Source: Marivivens donghaensis (GTDB lineage: Bacteria; Pseudomonadota; Alphaproteobacteria; Rhodobacterales; Rhodobacteraceae). Taken from it: DNA of 64,000 nucleotides. Shown piece by piece: positions 1 through 9,944 of this stretch. Below the pieces are notes generated by a model. The model had not been told where the DNA came from, searched no databases, and saw only the letters and a program-made list of their open reading frames with translations. A program made the position numbers and the translations under genes. Where the stretch lies: contig NZ_JAATOP010000013.1 in assembly GCF_011806565.1 (NCBI RefSeq), positions 1 through 64,000 on the forward strand. Reading direction: 5' to 3'. Within the stretch, counting starts at the first letter, position 1. Each line of letters starts with the position of its first letter.

Positions 1-246
1 CCACCGCGCCCTAACTTGTCGGCGCGCCTCGCCAGTCCTGTCTCTAAATTTCCCGAACCGGCTAGCCTCAGTGGCCGCCCCGTCCGTCCCCGCCGCGCCT
101 CAGCGCCGCCGGTGAGGGGCTATCTATGGATATCCCGTGGGAGCCGCAAGGCCGTTTTCCAACTTTTCTCGATTTTTCTGCACCTGCACCCTCAAGCCCC
201 TTATTTTATGGGGTTTCGAAACAATGAAAACTTGAAGAAAGGTGTT

Positions 247-290
247 AGGGCTTCGAAGCAGTCCCTCGCTCGAAGCACTTCGAAAGCCCT
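247..290. repeat. Inverted repeat (long hairpin) upstream of mreB
   Basis: AGGGCTTCGAAG at 247-258 pairs with CTTCGAAAGCCCT at 278-290, with a one-base bulge, around a 19-base loop. There is no T-run on either side, so a simple terminator is unlikely. It could be a regulator site, an RNA structure in the leader of a distal promoter, or the 3' end of a transcript from outside the window. Confidence 0.45.
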
Positions 291-344
291 CGGCGCGGCC
301 ATCTCTGACATTATATATATACACCCCGTTTTTCGACATGCGAT

Positions 345-409
345 GAATCGATTCCGAGTGGCCGATTCACCCCTGAATCACCCTTGGCAGAATCGCGCCA
401 AGGTGAATC
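345..409. promoter_or_regulatory. Cluster of six GANTC (CcrM methylation) sites
   Basis: GANTC occurs at 345-349, 350-354, 364-368, 375-379, 390-394 and 405-409, six sites in 65 bp, against about one per 256 bp expected by chance at even base composition. In Alphaproteobacteria, GANTC is methylated by the cell-cycle methyltransferase CcrM, and GcrA acts at promoters containing methylated sites. The cluster sits directly upstream of the putative mreB promoter. An inverted repeat CCTTGGC (382-388) / GCCAAGG (397-403) is embedded in it. Cell-cycle control of the rod-shape operon is an inference. Confidence 0.6.
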
Positions 410-419
410 GCAAGTACCC

Positions 420-1545
<1,126 letters not shown>

Positions 1546-1559
1546 TCGGGGTCCGGTTC

Positions 1560-2489
1560 GTGGCCCGCGATAACAATCGTGACGAGACCTACGGGAAGCC
1601 GCTTCGGCGGCTTCTTGTGACTTTGCTTGTCGTCGTTCTGGCCGCGACCTTCCTTGTCTGGCGTATCGACAGCCCGCGCGTGGAGCGGATGCGCCTTGCC
1701 ATTGTCGACCGCATCCTTCCGCCGATGGAGTGGGTGATGGCGCCAGTCACTGGCCTTGCGACTTTGGTGACGAACTTCCAATCTTATCAGCGTCTGGCCG
1801 AGCAGAACGCCGACCTGCGACGCGAGCTCCAGCAGATGAAGGCGTGGCGCGAGGCGGCTCTCCAGCTTGAGCAGGAAAACGCGAAGCTACTCGACCTCAA
1901 CAATGTCGAGCTCGACCCCAAGCTGACATATATCACCGGCATCGTGCAGGCCGATAGCGGCTCGCCGTTCCGCCAGTCGGTGCTGCTGAACGTCGGCCAG
2001 CGTGACGGCGTGATCGACGGTTGGGCCGTGATGGACGGCATCGGCCTTGTCGGGCGCATTTCCGGTATCGGTCGCAACACCAGCCGTGTGCTTCTGCTGA
2101 CCGACACGTCGAGCAATGTGCCGATCATTATCCAACCGTCGGGCCAGCGCGCCGTGCTCAAGGGCGACAACAGCCGCAATCCGTTGATCGAGTTCCTTGA
2201 GGACCCCGACCTGGTGCGCCCTGGTGATCGCGTGATCTCGACAGGCGACGGCGGCGTGTTTCCTTCGGACATTCTGGTGGGGCAAGTCGCCCTCGGCTCT
2301 GACCGCCGCCTGAGGGTGCGCCTGTCTGCGGACTACGAACGCCTTGAATTCCTGCGTGTTCTGCGCAGTCAGCCGCACGAGATCATCTCGGATCAGGGTG
2401 GCCTTCTCGTCACCGATCCGATCATCGAGGAAAGCGAGTTTATTGGGCCGCGGATGCCCGCCCAACCCGCCGTTCGCAACGATGGCTGA
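1560..2489 (+). CDS. mreC: Rod shape-determining protein MreC
   Basis: Elongasome scaffold in the inner membrane and periplasm that activates PBP2. The start is GTG, with a G-rich stretch upstream (the spacer after mreB is 14 bp). A single membrane segment lies at about residues 18-36, followed by a periplasmic coiled coil (about 70-105, QNADLRRELQQ onwards) and the MreC beta-domain with GIGLVGRI and GVFPSDILVGQV. At 309 residues it is normal length. Its 3' end overlaps mreD by 8 bp, indicating coupled translation. Confidence 0.96.
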   Translation: MARDNNRDETYGKPLRRLLVTLLVVVLAATFLVWRIDSPRVERMRLAIVDRILPPMEWVMAPVTGLATLVTNFQSYQRLAEQNADLRRELQQMKAWREAALQLEQENAKLLDLNNVELDPKLTYITGIVQADSGSPFRQSVLLNVGQRDGVIDGWAVMDGIGLVGRISGIGRNTSRVLLLTDTSSNVPIIIQPSGQRAVLKGDNSRNPLIEFLEDPDLVRPGDRVISTGDGGVFPSDILVGQVALGSDRRLRVRLSADYERLEFLRVLRSQPHEIISDQGGLLVTDPIIEESEFIGPRMPAQPAVRNDG

Positions 2490-3021
2490 GGCCCAGACCA
2501 CCCGAAGCTGGGGCGGACGCGTCGGCTTTGCACTTCTGGCGGCCGCGATCCTTCTGGCACAGCTTCTGCCGCTTTCGACCCAACCGCCGCAGTGGGCACC
2601 GCCAGACTGGCTGCTGCTCATCACCTTGGTCTGGGTGATCCGCCGACCCGACCTCGCGCCGGTTTCGCTGATCGCGGTGATCTTCTTTATCTCCGACATC
2701 CTGCTCATGCGCCCGCCTGGTCTGCTCTCGGCCCTCATCGTTTTTGCGTCCGAAATCCTGCGCCGCCGCTCCGCCAACCTTCGTGCCTTGTCGTTCCCTG
2801 TCGAGTGGATTGCGGCGACCTCGGCGATTGTCGGGCTGACCCTCGCTTATCGCGTAATCTTGTTCATGATGGTCTTGCCACGCCCGCCTGTTATGCTGAC
2901 ATTCAGCCAGACCGCGACGACCGTGATTGCATATCCTCTGGTCGTACTCGCCGCCTATTTGCTGTTCGGCATCAGTCGGCCTGCGCAGGGTGAAGTGGAC
3001 ATTCTGGGGAAACGGATATGA
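2482..3021 (+). CDS. mreD: Rod shape-determining protein MreD
   Basis: Small polytopic inner-membrane protein of the elongasome. The ATG at 2482 overlaps the mreC stop; longer in-frame starts run back inside mreC and are rejected. The 179-residue product has about five predicted membrane helices and the expected charged PPDWLLLITLVWVIRRPD segment near residue 40. The stop overlaps the mrdA start by 4 bp (ATGA). The family is divergent in sequence, so the call leans on position and topology as well as residues. Confidence 0.93.
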   Translation: MAEAQTTRSWGGRVGFALLAAAILLAQLLPLSTQPPQWAPPDWLLLITLVWVIRRPDLAPVSLIAVIFFISDILLMRPPGLLSALIVFASEILRRRSANLRALSFPVEWIAATSAIVGLTLAYRVILFMMVLPRPPVMLTFSQTATTVIAYPLVVLAAYLLFGISRPAQGEVDILGKRI

Positions 3022-4961
3022 GGCGACCGCCCAAAGAATCTGCCGAAAGCGCGCGTATTATCGGGCGCCGTGCGCTCGTCGTGGGTGCGTTGCAGCTAGG
3101 GTTAGCTGGCAGCCTCTTGATGCGCATGCGCTCCATGCAACTGGAGCAGGCCGAGCAATTCCGCCTGCTTGCGGACGAAAACCGCATCAACGTACATCTT
3201 CTGCCACCCGCGCGCGGTCTGATTTTCGATCGCAACGGTGTGCTGCTGGCTGGCAACGAACAATACTACCGCGTGACGATGACCCGCGAGGACGCGGGCG
3301 ACGTCGAAACCGTGCTGCGCCGCCTTTCAAAGCTTGTCCCGATGACCGAAGAAGAGATTCAGGACGCCATGAAAGAGGTGTCCGAACGCTCGCGCTTTGT
3401 CCCCGTAACCATCGTGGATCGCTTGTCTTGGGAAGACATTTCCCGCGTCACCGTCAACGCCCCTGCCCTCCCCGGCATCACTGCCGAGGTCGGCCTGAGC
3501 CGGTTCTACCCGCAGGGCGCGGACATGGCGCACGTTGTCGGCTATGTTGGCCCCGTGTCGGACTATGACCTCAGCCGTACCGAAGACCGTGACCCGCTGC
3601 TGCAAATCCCGAAATTCCAGATCGGGAAGACCGGCGCAGAGAACAAAATGGAGCAGACGCTCCGCGGTTCTGCCGGTACGCTCCATGTGGAGGTCAACGC
3701 CCTTGGCCGTGTCATGCGCGAACTGGATCGCCAAGAAGGCGAGCCGGGTGCCGACATCCAGCTGACCATCGATTCCAAACTCCAGACCTATGTCGAGGCG
3801 CGCCTCGAAGGCGAATCCGCTGGCGCAGTGGTGATCGACCTCGAAAAGGGTGACCTTCGCGCCGTTGTGTCCGCGCCGTCGTTCGACCCAAACCTCTTTG
3901 TGCGCGGCATTTCGGTCAAGGATTGGACCGATCTGAACGAAAATCCCTACCGGCCGCTGGCAGCCAAAGCCGTGCAGGGCATCTATCCTCCTGGTTCGAC
4001 GTTCAAGATGATGACCGCGCTTGCTGCGATCGAAGAAGGCGTGCTCGACCCCGAAGAGACAATCTATTGCCGTGGCTACACCGAAGTCTCCGGCACCCGC
4101 TTTCACTGCTGGAAGACCGCAGGTCATGGCAACGTAAACCTGCACGACAGCCTCAAGCATTCTTGCGACTGCTATTACTACGAAGTCGGACAGCGCATCG
4201 GGATCGACAAAATCTCCGAGATGGCCCAGCGCTTCGGCATCGGCGTGAGGCATGACCTGCCACTTTCCGCCGTCGCCGAGGGGCTCGCACCGACGAAGGA
4301 ATGGAAACGCCGCGTGCGCGGTGAGGACTGGCGCATCGGTGATACGGTCAACGCTTCCATCGGTCAGGGCGACGTGCTGGCGTCACCGCTCCAGCTCGCC
4401 GTTATGGCAGCGCGTCTTGCAACGGGCCGGAATATCACGCCGCGCCTCGTTCACACGGTTGATGGCGTGGAGCAGGGAGCAGATGCGGACCAGCCGATTG
4501 GCGTGAACGAGAACTCCCTGCGCCGCATCCGCGCAGCGATGGATGCGGTGTCGAACAACAATCGCGGCACGGCTTACGGCTCGCGGATTTCTGAGGTGTC
4601 GATGCGCCTTGCGGGCAAAACGGGCACCAGTCAGGTCCGCCGCATTACCGCCGAAGAACGTGCGCGCGGGGTGACAAGTAACGCCGACCTGCCATGGGAG
4701 CGCCGCGACCACGCGCTGTTCGTTTCCTTCGCGCCTGTCGAAAACCCGAGATTTGCCTGCGCTATCGTCGTCGAACATGGCGGCGGCGGCTCTTCGACCG
4801 CAGCGCCCATCGCGCGCGATATCATGCTGCAAGCCCTTTACGACGGCCCGCCGCCGCTCGAGGCCTATCCGTCCAACGTGCGCAACCGCATTGAGGAGCA
4901 GCAAAAGCGGATCGAGAACCGCATCGCGCCAGGCGCCTATCCGACGAGCGACCGCGCATGA
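3018..4961 (+). CDS. mrdA: Penicillin-binding protein 2 (MrdA)
   Basis: Elongation-specific class B PBP, the DD-transpeptidase partner of RodA. The 647-residue product has one N-terminal membrane segment (about 20-35), a dimerisation domain with PARGLIFDRNG (about 64-74), then the transpeptidase domain. The catalytic S-x-x-K is STFK at 327-330, the second motif is SCD at 382-384 (aspartate in place of the usual Asn), and KTG is at 534-536 in GKTGTSQ. The start overlaps the mreD stop and the end overlaps rodA, both by ATGA. It is the beta-lactam target for cell elongation. Confidence 0.97.
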   Translation: MRRPPKESAESARIIGRRALVVGALQLGLAGSLLMRMRSMQLEQAEQFRLLADENRINVHLLPPARGLIFDRNGVLLAGNEQYYRVTMTREDAGDVETVLRRLSKLVPMTEEEIQDAMKEVSERSRFVPVTIVDRLSWEDISRVTVNAPALPGITAEVGLSRFYPQGADMAHVVGYVGPVSDYDLSRTEDRDPLLQIPKFQIGKTGAENKMEQTLRGSAGTLHVEVNALGRVMRELDRQEGEPGADIQLTIDSKLQTYVEARLEGESAGAVVIDLEKGDLRAVVSAPSFDPNLFVRGISVKDWTDLNENPYRPLAAKAVQGIYPPGSTFKMMTALAAIEEGVLDPEETIYCRGYTEVSGTRFHCWKTAGHGNVNLHDSLKHSCDCYYYEVGQRIGIDKISEMAQRFGIGVRHDLPLSAVAEGLAPTKEWKRRVRGEDWRIGDTVNASIGQGDVLASPLQLAVMAARLATGRNITPRLVHTVDGVEQGADADQPIGVNENSLRRIRAAMDAVSNNNRGTAYGSRISEVSMRLAGKTGTSQVRRITAEERARGVTSNADLPWERRDHALFVSFAPVENPRFACAIVVEHGGGGSSTAAPIARDIMLQALYDGPPPLEAYPSNVRNRIEEQQKRIENRIAPGAYPTSDRA

Positions 4962-6097
4962 GCCTTCTGGAAAGCAGCTACAAGAATGTCCCGACAGGCA
5001 TTCGCAAACTGCTCTACGTCAACTGGGCCATTGTCCTTTTGACAATCGCGATCGCCTGCGCGGGCTTTTTGATGCTCTATTCCGTGGCCGGCGGGTCGGT
5101 GGAGCCGTGGCTCGATCCACAACTGAACCGCTTCGGTTTCGGCCTGTTTCTGATGATTGCCATCGGAATGGTACCCATCTGGTTCTGGCGCAACGTGTCC
5201 GCGGTTGGCTACATCATATCCCTGCTTTTGCTGGTCGCCGTGGAGTTATTCGGCGAGGTTCGCATGGGCGCCCAGCGCTGGATCAACCTCGGTTTTATGG
5301 TGCTGCAACCGTCCGAGTTGGCCAAGATTACCTTGGTGATGTTCCTTGCCGCCTATTACGACTGGCTGCCACTGGCGAAGCGTTCGCGCCCACTGTGGAT
5401 CGCGATCCCGCTTGCGGCGGTACTGGTGCCGACGTTCCTCGTGTTCAAACAGCCTGACCTCGGCACCGCGCTTTTGCTGGCAGTGGGTGGTGGCACCATC
5501 ATTTGGCTGGCGGGCGTGCATTGGGCGTACTTCGCTGTCGTGGTGAGCGCGGGGATTGGCACGATCTGGGCGGTTTTCGAGTCTAAGGGCACGAGCTGGC
5601 AGCTTCTGAAAGACTACCAGTACGACCGGATCAACATCTTCCTCGATCCGTCGCAGGATCCGCTCGGCGCAGGCTATCACATTACGCAGGCCAAGATCGC
5701 CTTGGGGTCCGGCGGTGTGACTGGGCGCGGGTTCATGCAGGGAACACAGTCAGGCCTCGACTTCCTGCCCGAAGCGCACACAGACTTTATCTTCACGACC
5801 CTCGCCGAGGAGTTCGGCTTTATCGGGGCGACGACGTTGCTCGCGCTCTATCTGCTGCTGATCGGGTTCTGCTTTGCCTCGGCGCTCCAGAACCGCGACC
5901 GCTTCAGCTCGCTCCTGACGCTCGGCATTTCAATGACGTTTTTCCTCTATTTCGCCGTCAACATGGCGATGGTCATGGGGCTCGCGCCTGTTGTGGGCGT
6001 TCCCCTTCCGCTCGTCAGTTACGGCGGCTCGGCCATGCTCGTCCTGATGGTCGGCTTCGGCCTCGTCCAGAGCGCGCATATTCATAGGCCCAGATAA
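4958..6097 (+). CDS. mrdB: Rod shape protein RodA (SEDS glycosyltransferase)
   Basis: SEDS-family peptidoglycan glycosyltransferase working with PBP2. The 379-residue protein has about ten membrane helices. Family signatures include GAQRWINLGF (about residue 107), QPDLGTALL (about 165), and near the C-terminus PVVGVPLPLVSYGGSAM. The start overlaps mrdA by 4 bp. The stop TAA shares its final A with the ATG of the next gene, so the dehydrogenase downstream is probably translated from the same mRNA. Confidence 0.97.
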   Translation: MSLLESSYKNVPTGIRKLLYVNWAIVLLTIAIACAGFLMLYSVAGGSVEPWLDPQLNRFGFGLFLMIAIGMVPIWFWRNVSAVGYIISLLLLVAVELFGEVRMGAQRWINLGFMVLQPSELAKITLVMFLAAYYDWLPLAKRSRPLWIAIPLAAVLVPTFLVFKQPDLGTALLLAVGGGTIIWLAGVHWAYFAVVVSAGIGTIWAVFESKGTSWQLLKDYQYDRINIFLDPSQDPLGAGYHITQAKIALGSGGVTGRGFMQGTQSGLDFLPEAHTDFIFTTLAEEFGFIGATTLLALYLLLIGFCFASALQNRDRFSSLLTLGISMTFFLYFAVNMAMVMGLAPVVGVPLPLVSYGGSAMLVLMVGFGLVQSAHIHRPR

Positions 6098-7026
6098 TGA
6101 CAGTAATTCTCTTCTCCGCCGAAAACCAACTTTGGGATACGTACAGCGAGCTGCTGCTTGATGCGTGCAAGGCGGAGGGGATCGAGGCCGACATCACCCG
6201 TGATGCCGATCGGTCGGATGCGGAGTTCATTGTCTATGCACCGAATGACCAGCTCACCGACTTCACGCCCTACACCGATTGCAAAGCTGTCCTGAGCCTA
6301 TGGGCCGGCGTCGAGCGGATTGTCGGGAACAAAACACTCACCCAGCCGCTGTGCCGACTCGTCGATCCGGGGCTGACGCAGGGCATGGTCGAATGGGTGA
6401 CGGGTCAGGTGCTGCGCCACCACCTCGGGCTGGACATGTATATCCACGGGACGAAGGGTGCGTGGAAACAGGTCGTGCCGCCGCTTTCGTCTGATCGGCC
6501 TGTGACGATCCTTGGCGCGGGTGCACTTGGCGCGGCGTGTGCGCGGTCGCTGACGAACCTTGGCTTTCCCGTGACATGCTGGAGCCGCACGCCCAAGAAC
6601 CTCGACGGTATCAAAACCGTTGCGGGGATGGAGAATCTGAACAGCGCGCTCGAAAACGCGCATATTCTCGTGCTGCTACTCCCATTGACCGAAGAGACGA
6701 CCAACCTGCTGAATGACGAGCGCCTTGCGCATCTGCCGACAGGCGCGTTCATCATCAATCCGGGGCGTGGGCCGCTGATCGACGATCAGTCGCTTCTGGC
6801 GATGCTCGACACCGGTCACGTCGAACACGCCACGCTGGATGTATTCCGCGTAGAGCCGCTTCCCGCCGAGCATCCCTACTGGACGCACCCGAGCGTCACC
6901 GTCACGCCGCACATCGCGAGCGCCACACGGCCTGAAACGGCAGTCAAAAGTATCGCCGCGAATATGCGGCGCGCCTTGGACGGCGAGCCGCTTCTCAACC
7001 TCGTCGACCGTAGTCGCGGTTACTGA
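6097..7026 (+). CDS. 2-hydroxyacid dehydrogenase (GhrA-like glyoxylate/hydroxypyruvate reductase)
   Basis: NAD(P)-dependent D-isomer-specific 2-hydroxyacid dehydrogenase, probably reducing glyoxylate or hydroxypyruvate. The 309-residue length matches the short GhrA branch. The Rossmann motif GAGALGAACA begins near residue 141, the catalytic Arg region is NPGRGPLIDD (about 224-233), and the catalytic His lies in TPHIAS near residue 271. It overlaps mrdB by one base (TAATG), an unexpected partner for a rod-shape operon. Substrate is inferred from the family. Confidence 0.85.
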   Translation: MTVILFSAENQLWDTYSELLLDACKAEGIEADITRDADRSDAEFIVYAPNDQLTDFTPYTDCKAVLSLWAGVERIVGNKTLTQPLCRLVDPGLTQGMVEWVTGQVLRHHLGLDMYIHGTKGAWKQVVPPLSSDRPVTILGAGALGAACARSLTNLGFPVTCWSRTPKNLDGIKTVAGMENLNSALENAHILVLLLPLTEETTNLLNDERLAHLPTGAFIINPGRGPLIDDQSLLAMLDTGHVEHATLDVFRVEPLPAEHPYWTHPSVTVTPHIASATRPETAVKSIAANMRRALDGEPLLNLVDRSRGY

Positions 7027-7812
7027 TTACTTCAGCTTCGGCGGCTTGTTCGGGTCCATGCCAGGGTTCGCACCGGGAACATGAGCGTTCTGTTCGGGCT
7101 TTGGCAGGTCGAACCGCAGACCGACACGTTCCAGCTGCGCGATGAACGGATTGTCCGAAGCGACAAAGGTCACGTCCAGCATTCCGGCGTCGATGCCCGA
7201 GAATGTCAGCGCTTCGGACACGGCGCGGGTCAGCGCAGGTTCGGCGCCTTCCTTCACACCGACAAAGCACAGGATATGCCCGTTGGTACCGTTGTCGTAT
7301 TTCACGCCGGTCAGGAACGCGACTTCGGCCAGCCCGCCGGCGGTCGCCAGCTTACGGTCGATCCCAGCGATCAGCGTTTCGGGCAGTCCCTTGGGCGCGG
7401 TGATCTCGGTCGGGCGGGCGTCGGCCTCTTCGGGCGCATGGGCCAGCGTTTCGACCAACCACTCGATCGCGCTCGGCGGAATGAGGATCGAGGACGGCTG
7501 ACCGAGGTTCACACCCATGCCGATCCCCTGCCCCTGAAGCATCTGCGCCAGACCGCGACCCGAGATCGATGCGTAGGACGCAAGGCGCTCGGTAAATTCC
7601 GCGAGCCGCTCTTCGCGGTCGAAGACCAGCACATACTGGACACCGTCGGCTTCGATGACTTCGGGCATGATGTCGTCATCGCCTTCCGGCTCGCCTGCCA
7701 GAAGGAGGAACAGTTCATTGTCCGCGAGGCGCTCGTAAAACCGCAGACGTGCTGCGTCGTCCTCGGGGTTGGCTTCCATCGCGGCGTGAGCGGCGTCGAG
7801 TTCAGTCTGCAT
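7027..7812 (-). CDS. SseB family protein
   Basis: Belongs to the SseB family (enhanced serine sensitivity), whose biochemical role is unclear; SseB overexpression affects serine sensitivity in E. coli. The N-terminal SseB domain covers about residues 8-125, including LFLLL and a VLVFDREERLAEF segment. The C-terminal half carries the second SseB-type domain with VAFLTGVKY. It converges on the hydroxyacid dehydrogenase with no gap, and its start overlaps the uracil-DNA glycosylase-like gene by 11 bp, so the two are probably co-transcribed. Confidence 0.8.
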   Translation of the reverse strand: MQTELDAAHAAMEANPEDDAARLRFYERLADNELFLLLAGEPEGDDDIMPEVIEADGVQYVLVFDREERLAEFTERLASYASISGRGLAQMLQGQGIGMGVNLGQPSSILIPPSAIEWLVETLAHAPEEADARPTEITAPKGLPETLIAGIDRKLATAGGLAEVAFLTGVKYDNGTNGHILCFVGVKEGAEPALTRAVSEALTFSGIDAGMLDVTFVASDNPFIAQLERVGLRFDLPKPEQNAHVPGANPGMDPNKPPKLK

Positions 7813-8401
7813 CCAGTACCTCCTTCACCCGCGTTCGCAATACGGGCAGTAATTCGTCAGTGAACCAAGGGTTCTTCTTGAGCCATGCCGTATTGCGCCA
7901 AGACGGATGGGGCAAGGGGATCACGGACGGAAAATGGTCACGCCAACTCTGCACGGCCTGCGTCACGTTCCGCGTTCCGATGTGCCAACGCTGCGCATAA
8001 CCGCCGATGAGGATCGTCAATCGGAGATCTTTCAGGCTGTCGATCACCGGTGCCCGCCATGTCTCTGCGCAGACCTTTGGCGGCGGCAGGTCGGAGCCCT
8101 TCGCGTCATAACCCGGAAAGCAGAACGCCATCGGCACAATAGCAATCAGCGATTTGTCGTAGAACACATCCGGCCCGATCCCGAGCCAGTCCCGCAGCCT
8201 GTCGCCCGACGGATCGGCGAACGGCCTGCCCGCTGCATGGACCCGCGCGCCCGGTGCTTGCCCTGCGATCAGGATGCGCGCGGACGGCTCGAACCATACA
8301 ACCGGACGCGGATGATGGCGGGTTGCGGTTAAGGCAAAACGCTCCGCACAGATCCGGCACGCAGATATTTTTTCCGAAATTCCGTCCATTTCCATTAACA
8401 T
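7802..8401 (-). CDS. Uracil-DNA glycosylase family protein
   Basis: Uracil-DNA glycosylase superfamily protein of about 199 residues. The water-activating loop appears as GQAPGARVHAAGRPFADPSG, related to the GEAPG motif of family 4/5 enzymes, and the C-terminal motif is PLPHPSW with the conserved His. CRIC near the N-terminus could be part of an iron-sulfur site, but the full four-Cys set is not obvious. The ATG at 8401 was chosen; ATGs at 8395 and 8389 and a TTG at 8431 are alternatives. Repair of deaminated DNA is inferred; some members of this branch are uncharacterised. Confidence 0.8.
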   Translation of the reverse strand: MLMEMDGISEKISACRICAERFALTATRHHPRPVVWFEPSARILIAGQAPGARVHAAGRPFADPSGDRLRDWLGIGPDVFYDKSLIAIVPMAFCFPGYDAKGSDLPPPKVCAETWRAPVIDSLKDLRLTILIGGYAQRWHIGTRNVTQAVQSWRDHFPSVIPLPHPSWRNTAWLKKNPWFTDELLPVLRTRVKEVLDAD

Positions 8402-8471
8402 AGCCCACAGCGGAGTGGTGCAAATGGACAATCACAAGCCCAAAGGCGGTAGTCACTCTCTCCGTATCGTT

Positions 8472-8486
8472 GTGAATGCCGTTCAC
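8472..8486. promoter_or_regulatory. Inverted repeat GTGAA-N5-TTCAC upstream of nhaA
   Basis: A perfect 5-bp inverted repeat, GTGAA (8472-8476) and TTCAC (8482-8486), lies 42 bp before the nhaA start in the divergent gap between nhaA and the glycosylase-like gene. It could be an operator for a sodium- or pH-responsive regulator. It is short enough to occur by chance. Confidence 0.25.
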
Positions 8487-8527
8487 TTCCTTTATCGCAT
8501 CGGTGCGTAACCAACGAGGAAAGCTGC

Positions 8528-9796
8528 ATGTACCGCGTCTGGAACTTCGTCACGGAGTACTCGCTCCTACTTATCTTAGGTGCTCTGATTGCCCTTGGTT
8601 GGGCAAATATGAACCCTGACTCTTATCACCACTTTGTCGATTACGTACTGATCGACGATTTCTTCATCGGCCACCTCCATGATGATGGACACGGCCATGT
8701 CGTTCGCACGCTGACCCTGCACTACTTGGTCAACGACGTGCTGATGGCGTTCTTCTTTGCCATCGCGGCCAAGGAAGTCTGGGAAGCCATCATCCTCAAG
8801 GACGGCTCGCTGCGCGGTAAGAAAGCCGCCACCCCGCTGATCGCGACCGCTGGCGGCGTTATTGGTCCGGTTGCCGTCTACCTCGGCCTTGCTGCCATGC
8901 TTGGCTCGACCACCTACGACGCTGTCGCAAACGGTTGGGCGATTCCCACCGCGACCGACATTGCGTTCTCGTACCTCGTTGGTCGTCTGGTCTTTGGTGG
9001 CGGTCACCCTGCTGTGCGCTTCCTGCTTCTGCTGGCTATTGCCGACGACGCCGTAGGTCTGCTGATCCTCGCGATCTTCTACCCGTCGGGTGAGCTTGCG
9101 CCAATCTGGCTGCTGCTCTCGCTGGGCGCTGCTGTTGGCGTGTTCGTTCTGGCGAACTGGCTGCCGCGCTACCTCGACCAAGGCAAGCAGGACCGTCCGA
9201 ATTCGACTTGGGTTCGCAAGTATCTGTCGTTCTGGCCGTACCTCATCGCAGCCTGCCTCAGCTGGTACGCTTTCCAGCAGTCGGGCATCCACCCTGCTCT
9301 GGGTCTGCTGCCGATCGTGCCGACGATCCCGCACGCCGACCGCGCTTTCGGCATCTTCTCGCAAGCAGAAGAGCACCTGCACGACCTGCTCAACGATATC
9401 GAGCACGCCCTGAAGCGTCCGGTTGAGATCGTTCTGTTTTTCTTCGGCCTGCTCAATGCTGGCGTCGAGTTCAGCTCGATCGGTGAGCCGACTTGGCTCG
9501 TTCTGGCCGGCCTTCTGATCGGTAAGCCGATCGGCGTTCTGATCATGGGCTGGATCGCGGCGAAACCGCTGGGCCTCGGCCTGCCGGAAGGGATGCGCAT
9601 CATAGACCTGTTCGTAGTCGGCTGCGTTGCGGCTATCGGCTTCACCGTTGCGCTCTTCGTTGCTGCAGTGGCGTTCAAGGACTCGCCTGCGCATGTGCTT
9701 GATGCGGCCAAAATGGGGGCGCTCTTCAGCTTCTTTGCCGCGATCATTTCGTTGGTCGTGGGCAAGCTGACCGGCGTCCAGAAGATCAACGACTAA
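8528..9796 (+). CDS. nhaA: Na+/H+ antiporter NhaA
   Basis: Inner-membrane antiporter exporting sodium in exchange for protons, as expected for a marine bacterium. The 422-residue product has about twelve membrane helices. The diagnostic pair of aspartates is in LLALAIADDAVG-type sequence, here LLAIADDAVGLL near residue 172, and the unwound-helix motif ATPTDIAF is present as IPTATDIAF near residue 142. The ATG has AGGA upstream. It stands alone, with its own promoter region and a strong terminator downstream. Confidence 0.96.
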   Translation: MYRVWNFVTEYSLLLILGALIALGWANMNPDSYHHFVDYVLIDDFFIGHLHDDGHGHVVRTLTLHYLVNDVLMAFFFAIAAKEVWEAIILKDGSLRGKKAATPLIATAGGVIGPVAVYLGLAAMLGSTTYDAVANGWAIPTATDIAFSYLVGRLVFGGGHPAVRFLLLLAIADDAVGLLILAIFYPSGELAPIWLLLSLGAAVGVFVLANWLPRYLDQGKQDRPNSTWVRKYLSFWPYLIAACLSWYAFQQSGIHPALGLLPIVPTIPHADRAFGIFSQAEEHLHDLLNDIEHALKRPVEIVLFFFGLLNAGVEFSSIGEPTWLVLAGLLIGKPIGVLIMGWIAAKPLGLGLPEGMRIIDLFVVGCVAAIGFTVALFVAAVAFKDSPAHVLDAAKMGALFSFFAAIISLVVGKLTGVQKIND

Positions 9797-9804
9797 ACCT
9801 CAAA

Positions 9805-9836
9805 GGCCCGCTCATTTGCGTGAGCGGGCCTTTTTT
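9805..9836 (+). terminator. Rho-independent terminator of nhaA
   Basis: GGCCCGCTCA (9805-9814) pairs perfectly with TGAGCGGGCC (9821-9830), followed by six T residues. It sits 8 bp after the nhaA stop. Confidence 0.93.
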
Positions 9837-9944
9837 GTGGTATATTTTAACCTGCCGTTGCCACATTATAGCTCACATTCTGCGCCATAGTCGTAGAGCA
9901 AGCCCGAACAAATGGGCACCAAGAGCAGGACAACACCGCTAGCG

